Source of the DNA: an uncultured Propionivibrio sp.
GTDB lineage: Bacteria; Pseudomonadota; Gammaproteobacteria; Burkholderiales; Rhodocyclaceae
Direction: 5' to 3'
Length of the DNA stretch: 12,134 bases
Assembly: GCA_938040985.1 (NCBI GenBank)
Contig: CALHZD010000056.1
Coordinates: forward strand, 1 to 12,134
Both the position numbers and the translations under genes were made by a program. Under the pieces are notes generated by a model. The model had not been told where the DNA came from. It worked only from the letters and a program-made list of their open reading frames with translations, and did no database searches. Below are positions 1 to 7,817 of the stretch, piece after piece. How positions within the stretch are numbered: position 1 is the first letter of the stretch; every line of letters begins with the position of its first letter.

Positions 1-1658
1 GATTTCCGGCGGCGCAGAAATAGCCAACCACCTAATAGGAATACCAGAATCCCGCCACCACCGGCTAGAAGCATTGGATCTTCAAGCAAAGTTTCAAAAA
101 AACCCGGTTCTGGCGCCGGTGGTTGAGAGGGCGCTACCGGGCGTTTAGCGGGCTGCTCCTCTGCCGCAGGCTGGACTTCCGCTGACGAGGCGGTGGTTTG
201 TACCTGTGTTTCTGGCTGACTAGCCGGAGTTGCTGGAGTTGTCTGCGACTGTGCAGCATCAGTCGGCGGTTCCGCCGAACCTGCGGCCAGCAAAGTGGGG
301 GCTGCAGAAGACTCAATGGCGGGTTTAGGTGGCTCAACAACTTCCGGGCGCGTCGGTTCAGAGGCAGGCACCGCACTCTTTCCTTGATTTGCATCGGCCT
401 GTTTCTGCAGCTCGGCAAGTGTTTGGTCTTTTAGTTCAAGCAACTGCTGTAATTTAGCGACATTTTGCTCCAGCATTGCCACACGTTCGCTTGCTTCTTT
501 GAGCGCTTTGTCTCGTGCAATGGCATCCTCTCTTCCGGCGGTTCGCCCTTGACCAGACCTTCCGGCCCCAGATCCGGATACCTTGACCTGATCCCCGGAT
601 TCTCCAGGTTCTGGGAATTTATCTTCAACCTTTGCCGTAATCTTGCCGGCGACGCCCTGACGCGCCTCACTGTCCGCAGCGGGCGATTTTGCCGCAATAG
701 ATGCTAGTCTGCTGCGATAGGCATGCCACTCAGCCGTTTGCGTAGCAACGATTCTTCTTGCTTCTCTGGGTGAAATCGACTCAACAGTCCCCTTATCAGG
801 AATCGTCAAAGTCTTTCCTGTCTTCAGACGATTCATGTTGCCGCCACCAAACGCCTGCTGGTTAGCGCGCAGCAGACCAATCAACATTTGCTCCAATGTC
901 ACGCCATCCGGGCGGGTTTCTCCTGCAATCTTGCGCAGGGTATCACCCTGTTTGACGACATAGGTATCACCGCTGCCACCGCCGGTATTTGCAACAGGAG
1001 TACTCGCTGTCCTTGTTTTGACAGACATTGCTGGCGCTGGTGTCTGACTACCGCTGGCAATGCGGGCATATCCTTGCCCCTGCACTGCCGCTATGGCACG
1101 CGCACGGGTCTCTTCCGAAATCGATGATGGTGAAGAAGCCACTGCAGGCCGCCCTGGCGAGGATGTTGCAGATACAACTGGCACAGTTGCAACTCGCGTA
1201 TTTTTAAGTACAACCTCAGGCGGATCAAGTAAGAACGTATATTCACGCACCAAGCGGCCTGTCGGCCAATTCAGCTCAACCAACACATCAACCAATGGTT
1301 CACTAATCGGCGTATCCGAAGCAACCCGAATCACTGGCTTTTTACCAGCTCGCCTGTCGAGCGTAAACGTGATTCCGCGCAACGATGTCGTGTAATCGAG
1401 CCCCGCCTGTTTAAACGCCTCTTGCGAAGCCAGCTGCGCACGCATACCTGACAATTCCGCCGCCGTTGCATTAACTTCGATTTCCGCACGCAAAGGCTGC
1501 CCTAGCGCTGAAAAGACGACTACTTTTCCAAGTCCTGCAGCAGAAACTTGTCCCGGCGTCGCCAAAAACGCCAAGCTGGACGCCAAGCTGGACGCCACAG
1601 CGACGACCGACATACGCAAGCCTAAGGGCTTAGTAAATCCACAAGAATTATTTTTCAC
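1..1658 (-). CDS. fimV: FimV-type peptidoglycan-binding polar hub protein, N-terminal part (cut by window edge)
   Basis: A continuous minus-strand frame opens at a GTG (1656-1658) and stays open to the window edge, giving 552 residues with the C-terminus missing. Residues 1-41 look like a signal peptide (basic MKNNS start, hydrophobic stretch, cut near VSAAGLG). A conserved N-terminal domain follows, then a LysM-like domain at about 231-288 (YVVKQGDTLRKIAGETRP...LTIPD). After that come an Ala/Glu/Gln-rich coiled coil at about 376-425, a Pro/Ala/Thr-rich linker, and a membrane segment at about 530-548 followed by arginines. This is the FimV/HubP architecture: LysM binds peptidoglycan, and the missing cytoplasmic part normally has TPR repeats. 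Family members organise cell poles, type IV pili and twitching. The ATG at codon 16 would shorten the basic n-region, so GTG is preferred, although its ribosome site is weak. The neighbour asd is also the usual FimV neighbour in beta- and gammaproteobacteria. Confidence 0.88.
   Translation of the reverse strand, partial: MKNNSCGFTKPLGLRMSVVAVASSLASSLAFLATPGQVSAAGLGKVVVFSALGQPLRAEIEVNATAAELSGMRAQLASQEAFKQAGLDYTTSLRGITFTLDRRAGKKPVIRVASDTPISEPLVDVLVELNWPTGRLVREYTFLLDPPEVVLKNTRVATVPVVSATSSPGRPAVASSPSSISEETRARAIAAVQGQGYARIASGSQTPAPAMSVKTRTASTPVANTGGGSGDTYVVKQGDTLRKIAGETRPDGVTLEQMLIGLLRANQQAFGGGNMNRLKTGKTLTIPDKGTVESISPREARRIVATQTAEWHAYRSRLASIAAKSPAADSEARQGVAGKITAKVEDKFPEPGESGDQVKVSGSGAGRSGQGRTAGREDAIARDKALKEASERVAMLEQNVAKLQQLLELKDQTLAELQKQADANQGKSAVPASEPTRPEVVEPPKPAIESSAAPTLLAAGSAEPPTDAAQSQTTPATPASQPETQVQTTASSAEVQPAAEEQPAKRPVAPSQPPAPEPGFFETLLEDPMLLAGGGGILVFLLGGWLFLRRRK
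1569..1597 (-). repeat. 12-bp in-frame tandem duplication in the fimV signal peptide
   Basis: The plus-strand unit CGCCAAGCTGGA occurs twice exactly, plus a 5-base partial copy. Because 12 is a multiple of three it keeps frame, and on the minus strand it encodes ASSL twice inside the hydrophobic core of the signal peptide. It probably arose by slippage. Confidence 0.8.
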
Positions 1659-1691
1659 GGCACACCCTGAACTTCTTTTATTGGAAATATT

Positions 1692-1720
1692 AAATTAACA
1701 TCATGGAGTTAGCCATGCAA
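1692..1720 (-). promoter_or_regulatory. candidate fimV promoter (weak)
   Basis: On the minus strand, TTGCAT (1715-1720) and TAATTT (1692-1697) are separated by exactly 17 bases and lie about 35 bases upstream of the fimV GTG. Each hexamer matches the sigma-70 consensus at four of six positions, and the surroundings are AT-rich. It lies after the asd terminator, as expected for an independent fimV transcript. This is inference from spacing only; TAATAT just downstream is an alternative -10. Confidence 0.25.
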
Positions 1721-1753
1721 GCTAAACATGCTTCTAAACTTAAGAGCGTTGTA

Positions 1754-1783
1754 AAAAAATCAGGGCGTAACCCCTGATTTTTT
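1754..1783 (-). terminator. Rho-independent terminator after asd
   Basis: A perfect 12-bp inverted repeat (AAAAAATCAGGG and CCCTGATTTTTT) surrounds a 6-base loop (1766-1771). The core stem has three G-C pairs next to the loop and a run of T on the exit side, so it is a good intrinsic terminator for the leuC-asd transcript, 35 bases past the asd stop. The T run is symmetrical, so it could also stop plus-strand transcription. Confidence 0.85.
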
Positions 1784-1817
1784 ATATAGGCAACACAACG
1801 GTATTATCCCAAACAAA

Positions 1818-2945
1818 TTAATCAAGCAAGATGCGCAGCATCCGGCGTAAAGGTTCGGAAGCACCCCAGAGTAATTGGTCGCCTACCGTAAAGGCGCCAA
1901 GGTATTCCGGACCCATCGCCAATTTGTGCAGACGACCAACGGGAACGGTCAGCGTACCTGTCACGGCGGCGGGTGTTAGCTCACGCTCGCTTAATTCACG
2001 CTCATTGGGTACAACTTTGGCCCATTGATTGCTTTTGGCAATGATGTCAGCAAGTTCATCGACCGGCACATCTTTTTTAAGTTTAATTGTCAGCCCCTGC
2101 GAATGGCAACGCATTGCGCCGATACGCACGCATAGACCATCCACCGGAATGCTGCCGGGCGAGCGGAAGGGCGGCAGACCAAGAATCTTGTTACATTCGG
2201 CGCCGCCTTTCCACTCTTCCTTCGACTGTCCATGTTCGTAAGCTACGTCGATCCAGGGAATCAGACTGCCAGCCAACGCCGTATTACGGAAATTTTTAGT
2301 TGGAAAAACGGGGGAGCGCATCGTTTCAGCCACCTTGCGATCAATATCAAGAATCGCCGAAGCGGGATTAGACAACTCCGTTTTGACTGCCTCATGCAGT
2401 GCCCCCATCTGTTCGAGCAGTTCGCGCATGTTTTGCGCGCCCGCGCCAGAGGCAGCTTGATAGGTCATTGCCGACACCCATTCGACGAGATTTTGGCGGA
2501 ACAATCCGCCCAGGCCCATCAACATCAGCGAAACCGTACAATTACCACCAATCCAGTTCTTTCCCCCTTTGGCCAGCGCATCTTTGATGACGTGTAAATT
2601 GACGGGATCGAGGACAATCACTGCCTCCTTGTCCATACGCAGTGTCGATGCCGCATCGATCCAATGACCATTCCAGCCCACTGCCCTGAGCTTTGGAAAG
2701 ATCTCCTTGGTGTAATCGCCGCCTTGGCAGGTAACGATAATGTCCATTTGTTTGAGCGTTTCAACGGACATTGCATCGTGCAGCACACCGCCATCCTTAC
2801 CGCCCAGCGATGGCGCTTTAGCGCCCACCGAAGAAGTTGAAAAATACACCGGGTCAATATGGGCAAAATCACCTTCTTCCACCATGCGCTGCATTAGCAC
2901 CGACCCCACCATGCCACGCCACCCGACCAGACCAACTTTTTTCAT
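1818..2945 (-). CDS. asd: Aspartate-semialdehyde dehydrogenase
   Basis: This enzyme reduces aspartyl-4-phosphate to aspartate semialdehyde with NADPH, the branch point to lysine/diaminopimelate, methionine and threonine. The 375 residues match the Gram-negative Asd class (E. coli about 367). Visible motifs are the NADP-binding VGLVGWRGMVGS at 4-15, the catalytic cysteine C136 in GGNCTVSLM, the phosphate/substrate region EEWKGGAECNKIL at about 243-255, and R274 and H281 in CVRIGAMRCHSQG. An in-frame ATG six bases upstream (2949-2951) exists, but the AAGGA ribosome site abuts it with no spacing. The same site lies six bases from the ATG at 2943-2945, so the protein most likely begins MKKVGLVGW, as in known Asd proteins. 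It follows leuB by 85 bases and ends at a strong terminator, so it is probably the last gene of the leu transcript. Confidence 0.96.
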   Translation of the reverse strand: MKKVGLVGWRGMVGSVLMQRMVEEGDFAHIDPVYFSTSSVGAKAPSLGGKDGGVLHDAMSVETLKQMDIIVTCQGGDYTKEIFPKLRAVGWNGHWIDAASTLRMDKEAVIVLDPVNLHVIKDALAKGGKNWIGGNCTVSLMLMGLGGLFRQNLVEWVSAMTYQAASGAGAQNMRELLEQMGALHEAVKTELSNPASAILDIDRKVAETMRSPVFPTKNFRNTALAGSLIPWIDVAYEHGQSKEEWKGGAECNKILGLPPFRSPGSIPVDGLCVRIGAMRCHSQGLTIKLKKDVPVDELADIIAKSNQWAKVVPNERELSERELTPAAVTGTLTVPVGRLHKLAMGPEYLGAFTVGDQLLWGASEPLRRMLRILLD

Positions 2946-3030
2946 TGCCATTCCTTAACCTAAAAATCGTAGAAATCGTAAAAACAAAAAATCAAAACAC
3001 AAGCAAATCCGAATTGCTTTATCACGCTTT

Positions 3031-4095
3031 TTACAGATTTTTCAACACTGCCTCACCCATTTCTCTTGTACCTAACTTTTGGGTCCCCGGTTCATAGATA
3101 TCGCCTGTACGATAACCTTGCGCCAACACTTTCTTGACCGCCGTTTCGATGCGTTGGGCAGCCTCTTCCAAAGCAAAGGTATAACGCAGCATCATCGCCG
3201 CCGACAGAATCGTCGCCAGAGGATTGGCAAGGTTTTTACCCGCAATATCCGGCGCCGAACCGTGGCACGGCTCATACAGCCCTTTGTTGTTCGCATCGAG
3301 CGAAGCCGAAGGCAACATGCCGATGGAACCCGTCAACATCGACGCTTCATCGGAAAGAATGTCACCAAATATGTTGCCGGTAACAATCACATCAAACTGC
3401 TTCGGCGCACGCACCAGTTGCATGGCGCAGTTATCGACCAGCATGTGCGTGAGCGCCACATCCGGATACTCAGAGGCCAGTTCGCTCATCACATCGCGCC
3501 ACAATTGCGTCGTTTCCAGCACATTCATCTTGTCGATCGAGCATAGTTTTCTGCTGCGCTTGCGCGCGGCCTCAAAAGCCACGCGGCCGATACGACGAAT
3601 TTCTCCTTCGTCGTAATGCATGGTGTTGTAGCCATAGCGCTGCTGTATCCCATCAATCGAGCGCAATTCAATACCGCGCGGCTGACCAAAATAGATATCC
3701 CCCGTCAATTCGCGCACGATTAGAATATCCAGACCCGATACGACGTCCGGCTTGAGTGTCGAGGCATTCGCCAGCTCGGGATACAACACCGCTGGGCGCA
3801 GGTTAGCGAATAGGCCAAGTTGCTTTCGGATGCCGAGCAATCCGCGTTCCGGCCGCTGTTCACGCGGCAACCCGTCCCATTTCGGCCCGCCAACGGCGCC
3901 AAGCAACACGGCATCGGCGGCTTGCGCCAGCTTTTGTGTCGCTTCCGGATAAGGATCCCCCGTCGCGTCTACCGCACAGCCACCCAGCAGCGCATGTTCT
4001 ATTTCAAAGCCCAGGCCAAGCGCTTCGAGCACTCGCACGGCTTCTGCCGTAATTTCAATACCAATGCCGTCACCCGGTAAAACACAGATTTTCAC
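3031..4095 (-). CDS. leuB: 3-isopropylmalate dehydrogenase
   Basis: It oxidises and decarboxylates 3-isopropylmalate to 2-oxoisocaproate with NAD+, the third step specific to leucine synthesis. The 354 residues are full length for the homodimeric, Mg2+-dependent family. Motifs: MKICVLPGDGIG at the N-terminus, substrate-binding arginines in RPERGLLGIRK (81-91), FANLRP (96-101) and RELTGDIYFG (128-137), catalytic K189 in SIDKMNVL, Mg ligands D222 (VDNCAMQ), D246 and D250 (NIFGDILSDEAS), and the NAD region YEPCHGSAPDIAGKNLANP (274-292). The start codon is GTG (4093-4095), placed seven bases after a good AAAGGA ribosome site. It lies 37 bases after leuD and is co-oriented, consistent with one leu operon. 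Confidence 0.97.
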   Translation of the reverse strand: MKICVLPGDGIGIEITAEAVRVLEALGLGFEIEHALLGGCAVDATGDPYPEATQKLAQAADAVLLGAVGGPKWDGLPREQRPERGLLGIRKQLGLFANLRPAVLYPELANASTLKPDVVSGLDILIVRELTGDIYFGQPRGIELRSIDGIQQRYGYNTMHYDEGEIRRIGRVAFEAARKRSRKLCSIDKMNVLETTQLWRDVMSELASEYPDVALTHMLVDNCAMQLVRAPKQFDVIVTGNIFGDILSDEASMLTGSIGMLPSASLDANNKGLYEPCHGSAPDIAGKNLANPLATILSAAMMLRYTFALEEAAQRIETAVKKVLAQGYRTGDIYEPGTQKLGTREMGEAVLKNL

Positions 4096-4132
4096 TGGCG
4101 TTTCCTTTTATTTTTCGTCTTCTCTTTGACAA

Positions 4133-4771
4133 TCATGCAAACAGCCAAGGCTGACTGGCGCGGCGGCGCTCCTCAAACGCGCGGATTTTGTCAGCATGGC
4201 GCAATGTCAGGCCAATATCATCCCAACCATTGAGCAGGCATTCCTTACGGAACGGATCAATGTCGAAACGGAGCACACGTCCATCCGGGCGCGCCACTGT
4301 CTGGGACGGCAGATCGACCGTCAGCCGGAAACCTGGCGTAGCTTCCACATCCCGGAACAGGGACTCAATTTCATCGGCCGGCTGCGTAATCGGCAGAATG
4401 CCGTTCTTGAAACAATTGTTGAAAAAAATGTCGGCAAAACTTTCGGCCAGAATGACGCGAAAGCCGTAGTCAAGCAAAGCCCAAGGCGCATGTTCACGCG
4501 AACTGCCACAACCGAAATTTTTGCGCGTGAGCAGAATCGTCGCGCCCTGATAGCGCGGCTGGTTGAGCACAAAATTAGGATTCCGGGGGCGCTGAGTGCA
4601 ATCCTGTCCCGGCTGACCGACATCCATGTAGCGCCATTCGTCGAACAGATTCGGGCCAAACCCTGAGCGTTTGATCGACTTCAAGAACTGCTTGGGGATG
4701 ATGGCGTCGGTATCGACGTTGACGCGATCAAGCGGCGCTACCAGGCCTTCCAGACGATCGAATTTCTCCAT
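4133..4771 (-). CDS. leuD: 3-isopropylmalate dehydratase, small subunit
   Basis: With LeuC it forms isopropylmalate isomerase, converting 2-isopropylmalate to 3-isopropylmalate. The 212 residues are typical of the bacterial small (swivel) subunit. The conserved motifs are the N-terminal VNVDTDAIIPKQFLK (18-31), the substrate-recognition NFGCGSSREHAPWAL (85-99), and ESFADIFFNNCFKNGILPI (110-128). The ATG lies 14 bases after the entericidin stop and has only a weak ribosome site, so translation may depend on ribosomes arriving from upstream. The small lipoprotein gene between leuC and leuD is an arrangement I recall from several betaproteobacteria. Confidence 0.97.
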   Translation of the reverse strand: MEKFDRLEGLVAPLDRVNVDTDAIIPKQFLKSIKRSGFGPNLFDEWRYMDVGQPGQDCTQRPRNPNFVLNQPRYQGATILLTRKNFGCGSSREHAPWALLDYGFRVILAESFADIFFNNCFKNGILPITQPADEIESLFRDVEATPGFRLTVDLPSQTVARPDGRVLRFDIDPFRKECLLNGWDDIGLTLRHADKIRAFEERRRASQPWLFA

Positions 4772-4785
4772 GACCGTTTTAGCGC

Positions 4786-4914
4786 TTATCGCGCCGCACG
4801 TTCGATAGCCTGACCGCCGCGTTCAATGTCCCGTCCGACGCCCTGCACCGTATTGCAGGCGGAAAGCGCTATCAGGGAGGCCACGATAGCAAGCACGCTT
4901 ACGATTTTTTTCAT
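4786..4914 (-). CDS. ecnB: Entericidin A/B-type small lipoprotein
   Basis: A 42-residue protein is encoded between leuC and leuD. It begins MKKIVSVLAIVASLIALSAC: a lysine-rich start, a hydrophobic segment and an LSAC lipobox, with C20 as the lipidated residue. The mature part (NTVQGVGRDIERGGQAIERA) has the Gly/Asp/Ile/Glu/Arg pattern of the EcnAB family, small bacteriolysis-related membrane lipoproteins. Translation is tied to leuC: the leuC TGA (4916-4918) and this ATG (4912-4914) are separated by one base, and a strong AAGGAG ribosome site lies inside the leuC end. The choice of symbol between ecnA and ecnB is uncertain; the family call is firmer. Whether it is toxic, protective, or merely a cell-envelope protein cannot be read from the sequence. 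Confidence 0.88.
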   Translation of the reverse strand: MKKIVSVLAIVASLIALSACNTVQGVGRDIERGGQAIERAAR

Positions 4915-4915
4915 A

Positions 4916-6331
4916 TCAGTCTCCTTGCAACAAATTACGAACATCGACGAAATGGCCAGCGATCGCCGCTGCCGCCGCCATCGCCGGGCTTACCAGATGC
5001 GTACGACCGCCAGCGCCCTGGCGGCCTTCAAAATTACGGTTCGACGTTGATGCGCAACGCTCTCCCGGCAGGAGCCGGTCGGCATTCATCGCCAGACACA
5101 TCGAACAGCCCGGCCGGCGCCACTCGAAGCCCGCATCGATGAACACCTGATCGAGCCTTTCACGCTCTGCCTGTTCGCGCACCAGACCGGAGCCGGGCAC
5201 CGCTAGCGCTTGTTTGATGTTAGCGGCAATTTTTCGTCCTTTCAGCACCTGCGCCGCCGCACGCAAATCTTCAATGCGCGAATTGGTGCAGGAACCAATG
5301 AAAATCTTATCCACCAGGATCGCATCAACCGGCATGTTGGGAACCAGCCCCATGTACTGCAAAGCGCGCTCAATCGCCTCGCGCCGGATCGGGTCGCCTT
5401 CCCGCGCCGGATCGGGCACCTTACCGCTCACTGGCACGACCATCTCCGGCGAAGTTCCCCAGGTCACCTGCGGCTGGATGTCGTCAGCGCACAGCTCGAC
5501 GATGCGGTCAAAATGCGCGCCCTCATCACTGTGCAACGTCCGCCAGTAAGCGACGGCAGCGTCCCACAGATCGCCTTTCGGCGCAAAGTCGCGCCCTTTC
5601 AGGTAATCGATTGTCACCTCATCAACGCCGACGAAGCCCATCCGCGCGCCGGCCTCTATCGCCATATTGCATAGCGTCATGCGTCCTTCCATCGACAAAC
5701 TGCGCACGGCGCTGCCGGCAAATTCAATGGCGTAGCCCGTCCCTCCCGCTGTACCGATGCGGCCAATCACCGCCAGCGCAATGTCCTTGGCCGTCACTCC
5801 CCTGCCCAGCCGACCGTTGACGCGGATCAACAGCGTCTTTGATTTCTTTTGCAGCAGACACTGCGTGGCCATGACATGCTCGACTTCCGAAGTGCCGATG
5901 CCCAGCGCCATGCAGGCGAATGCGCCGTGCGTGCTGGTATGCGAATCACCGCAGACAACCGTCATCCCCGGCAGGGTGGCGCCATTTTCCGGGCCGATCA
6001 CATGAATCACGCCTTGCCGCCGGTTCTTGAAAGGAAAATAGGCCAGCGCGCCGGTTTCGCGGATATTCGCATCGAGCGTTTCAACCTGCAAACGCGACAC
6101 GGGGTCTTCGATACCGCATTCCCAATGATCCGTCGGCGTATTGTGATCGGCGGTCGCCACGATCGAAGAAACGCGCCATGGCCGGCGTCCGGCCAGTTTA
6201 AGCCCCTCGAAGGCTTGCGGACTGGTCACCTCATGAACCAGATGACGGTCGATATAAATCAGCGCCGTGCCGTCTTGTTCTTCATGGACGACATGGCTTT
6301 CCCACAATTTTTCGTACAAACTTTTCGGCAT
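4916..6331 (-). CDS. leuC: 3-isopropylmalate dehydratase, large subunit
   Basis: This is the catalytic, [4Fe-4S]-containing subunit of isopropylmalate isomerase. The 471 residues are full length for the aconitase superfamily LeuC type. The three cluster ligands are C348 in IFIGSCTNSR and C409 and C412 in PGCSMC. Other family signatures are DHNTPT (62-67), VVCGDSHTSTHGAFACMA (125-142), GTSEVEHVMATQ (146-157) and STSNRNFEGRQG (428-439). The ATG is preceded by AGGTGG with seven bases of spacing. It is the first gene after a promoter at 6403-6431 and is followed at one base by the small lipoprotein gene, so it leads the leu operon. Confidence 0.97.
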   Translation of the reverse strand: MPKSLYEKLWESHVVHEEQDGTALIYIDRHLVHEVTSPQAFEGLKLAGRRPWRVSSIVATADHNTPTDHWECGIEDPVSRLQVETLDANIRETGALAYFPFKNRRQGVIHVIGPENGATLPGMTVVCGDSHTSTHGAFACMALGIGTSEVEHVMATQCLLQKKSKTLLIRVNGRLGRGVTAKDIALAVIGRIGTAGGTGYAIEFAGSAVRSLSMEGRMTLCNMAIEAGARMGFVGVDEVTIDYLKGRDFAPKGDLWDAAVAYWRTLHSDEGAHFDRIVELCADDIQPQVTWGTSPEMVVPVSGKVPDPAREGDPIRREAIERALQYMGLVPNMPVDAILVDKIFIGSCTNSRIEDLRAAAQVLKGRKIAANIKQALAVPGSGLVREQAERERLDQVFIDAGFEWRRPGCSMCLAMNADRLLPGERCASTSNRNFEGRQGAGGRTHLVSPAMAAAAAIAGHFVDVRNLLQGD

Positions 6332-6402
6332 CGATCAACCACCTGCAAACCTACAGAATGACGAAGCCAGACCTGCCGCCGGACCCGCCGCGAGGAGCAA
6401 GG

Positions 6403-6431
6403 ATTATCGCATGGACGCCTACGACTGTCAG
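6403..6431 (-). promoter_or_regulatory. leuC operon promoter, sigma-70 type
   Basis: On the minus strand CTGACA (6426-6431) and GATAAT (6403-6408) are separated by exactly 17 bases. Each hexamer matches consensus at five of six positions. Transcription would start near 6396, giving a leader of about 65 bases before leuC. The leader has no run of leucine codons in a short frame, so classical leucine attenuation is not evident. A G/C-rich tract with GTAA/TTAC ends (about 6431-6448) abuts the -35 and could be an operator, but this is weak. Confidence 0.6.
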
Positions 6432-6549
6432 TAATTTCGGGGGGTTACCGCATCGCAACGTGCAATGCCACAACGGATCTTTCCGGATCGTTTGCCCTGC
6501 TTGCTCGATGCTTTCCGTTTCCGCCAACCCGACAGGGTTTCGCACGGAT

Positions 6550-7668
6550 TTATGCCGGAGGCGCCGGAGGCGCCGAGGCAGCGCCGATTTCCGGCGTTTG
6601 GCAAACCACATCGCCACATTGTCCGCGATGCCGCAACGCATGGTCGATGAGTACAAGCGCGAGCATGGCCTCGGCTACGGGTACGGCGCGGATGCCAACA
6701 CATGGGTCGTGGCGACCCTGCGTTTCGACCATCACTGGCTGCCCGGCCAGATTGATCGAACGGCGTGGCAGGCGGATGCTTGACGTAGGCTTGATGGCTA
6801 GATTGACACGAATGTCCTGCCCGGTCGAAATGCCACCCAATACGCCGCCCGCGTGATTGGAGAGGAAACCGGCGGGCGTCATTTCATCGCCGTGTTCCGA
6901 ACCTTTCTGCGTCACGGCGGCAAATCCCGCGCCGATCTCGACGCCTTTGACGGCATTGATGCCCATCATCGCGTAAGCAATATCGGCATCGAGCCGATCG
7001 AACACCGGCGCGCCCCAGCCTGGCGGCACCCCGTGGGCTGTCACGCAGATTTTTGCGCCCGCCGAATCGCCCGATTGGCGCAGCGCATCCATATACGCTT
7101 CCAGTTGCGGGACGCACGATGCATTCGGCGCAAAGAACGGGTTATTACCAATTGCCAGCGCATCGACAAAAGGGATCTCGATTTCACCCAGCTGGCTCAG
7201 CCATCCCCGGATGCACACGCCGTAGCGCGCCTTTAGCCACTTGCGCGCTACGGCCCCCGCGGCTACGCGCACCGCCGTCTCGCGCGCCGAGGCCCGGCCG
7301 CCGCCGCGATAGTCACGGAAGCCGTATTTCTGCGTATAGGTATAGTCGGCATGTCCCGGCCGGAAAGTCTCGGCAAGATTGGCGTAATCCTTGCTGCGCT
7401 GATCCTGGTTGCGGATCAGCAGGGCAATCGGCGTGCCGGTCGTCAGCCCGTCAAAGACGCCGGAAAGAATTTCCACTGCATCCGGCTCACGCCGCTGCGT
7501 TACATGGCGCGAAGTCCCCGGTCTGCGGCGATCCAGTTCGGCCTGGATATCGGTCTTATCCAGCGCCAGTCCGGGCGGGCAGCCGTCGATGATGCACCCG
7601 ATCGCCGGGCCATGCGATTCACCAAAAGAAGTGACGGTAAACAGGGTTCCGAACGTATTGCCAGCCAT
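6550..7668 (-). CDS. aroC: Chorismate synthase
   Basis: It converts 5-enolpyruvylshikimate-3-phosphate to chorismate, the last shikimate-pathway step, using reduced FMN. The 372 residues cover the whole family: FGESHGPAIGC (15-25), the RRPGTSR region (about 48-54), YRGGGRASARETA in the FMN/substrate core, SNHAGGVLGGISTGQ, and RHDPCVGIRAVPVAEAM (319-335). This is the bacterial type without a fused flavin reductase. The C-terminus runs past the conserved end in an Ala/Pro tail (ASAPPAPPA) encoded by a 9-bp tandem repeat. The ribosome site is weak (GAGA seven bases from ATG). It is a separate transcription unit from leuC, which has its own promoter downstream of the aroC stop. Confidence 0.97.
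   Translation of the reverse strand: MAGNTFGTLFTVTSFGESHGPAIGCIIDGCPPGLALDKTDIQAELDRRRPGTSRHVTQRREPDAVEILSGVFDGLTTGTPIALLIRNQDQRSKDYANLAETFRPGHADYTYTQKYGFRDYRGGGRASARETAVRVAAGAVARKWLKARYGVCIRGWLSQLGEIEIPFVDALAIGNNPFFAPNASCVPQLEAYMDALRQSGDSAGAKICVTAHGVPPGWGAPVFDRLDADIAYAMMGINAVKGVEIGAGFAAVTQKGSEHGDEMTPAGFLSNHAGGVLGGISTGQDIRVNLAIKPTSSIRLPRRSINLAGQPVMVETQGRHDPCVGIRAVPVAEAMLALVLIDHALRHRGQCGDVVCQTPEIGAASAPPAPPA
6554..6580 (-). repeat. 9-bp tandem repeat at the aroC 3' end
   Basis: Two exact copies of GCCGGAGGC (6554-6562, 6563-6571) and one variant copy (6572-6580) encode the Ala-Pro-Pro repeats of the AroC tail. The 9-bp unit preserves frame, so copy-number change would only lengthen or shorten the tail. 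Confidence 0.75.
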
Positions 7669-7707
7669 GAGATTTTCTCGCGCGTGATAAAAAGCAAAGA
7701 CGGGCTG

Positions 7708-7716
7708 AGTCTAGCA
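7708..7716 (-). promoter_or_regulatory. candidate extended -10 for aroC
   Basis: The minus strand reads TGCTAGACT, an extended -10 (TG, one base, then TAGACT) about 40 bases upstream of the aroC ATG. No convincing -35 is visible at 16-18 bases, which is tolerated by extended -10 promoters. This is a weak inference from the motif and its position. Confidence 0.28.
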
Positions 7717-7746
7717 TTCCCCGGCATACCGCAGGCGCTTTTTCCC

Positions 7747-7762
7747 TGGCCGCTGCCGGCCA
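7747..7762 (-). repeat. small GC-rich dyad between mucD and aroC
   Basis: A 6-bp inverted repeat (TGGCCG and CGGCCA) with a 4-base loop. It is the last of three stem-loops after the protease gene. There is no T run, so a terminator role on its own is unlikely. Confidence 0.4.
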
Positions 7763-7769
7763 TACGGCA

Positions 7770-7797
7770 ACAGGCCGGGCAAGTCTGCCCGGCCTGT
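7770..7797 (-). terminator. GC-rich hairpin, possible mucD terminator
   Basis: A perfect 12-bp inverted repeat (arms beginning ACAGGCCGGGCA and TGCCCGGCCTGT) with a 4-base AGTC loop (7782-7785). The stem is very stable but is followed on the minus strand only by TTG, not a T run. It could stop transcription with Rho, protect the 3' end of the mRNA, or be a mobile palindrome. It lies about 65 bases past the protease stop. Confidence 0.45.
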
Positions 7798-7817
7798 ATC
7801 ACTACGCATTGACGTCG

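Noticed and set aside
2946..2951. Two-residue longer Asd start (MAMKK)
   Set aside because: The ribosome site touches that ATG directly, while it is six bases from the ATG at 2945. Asd proteins usually start at MKxVG.
6332..6402. Leucine leader peptide and attenuator before leuC
   Set aside because: The only ATG in the leader is followed by a stop two codons later, and there is no leucine-codon run or terminator-like hairpin.
6358..6783. 141-codon plus-strand frame covering the aroC end and leuC promoter
   Set aside because: It overlaps the conserved aroC C-terminus in antisense, has no ribosome site, and its translation has no recognisable domain.
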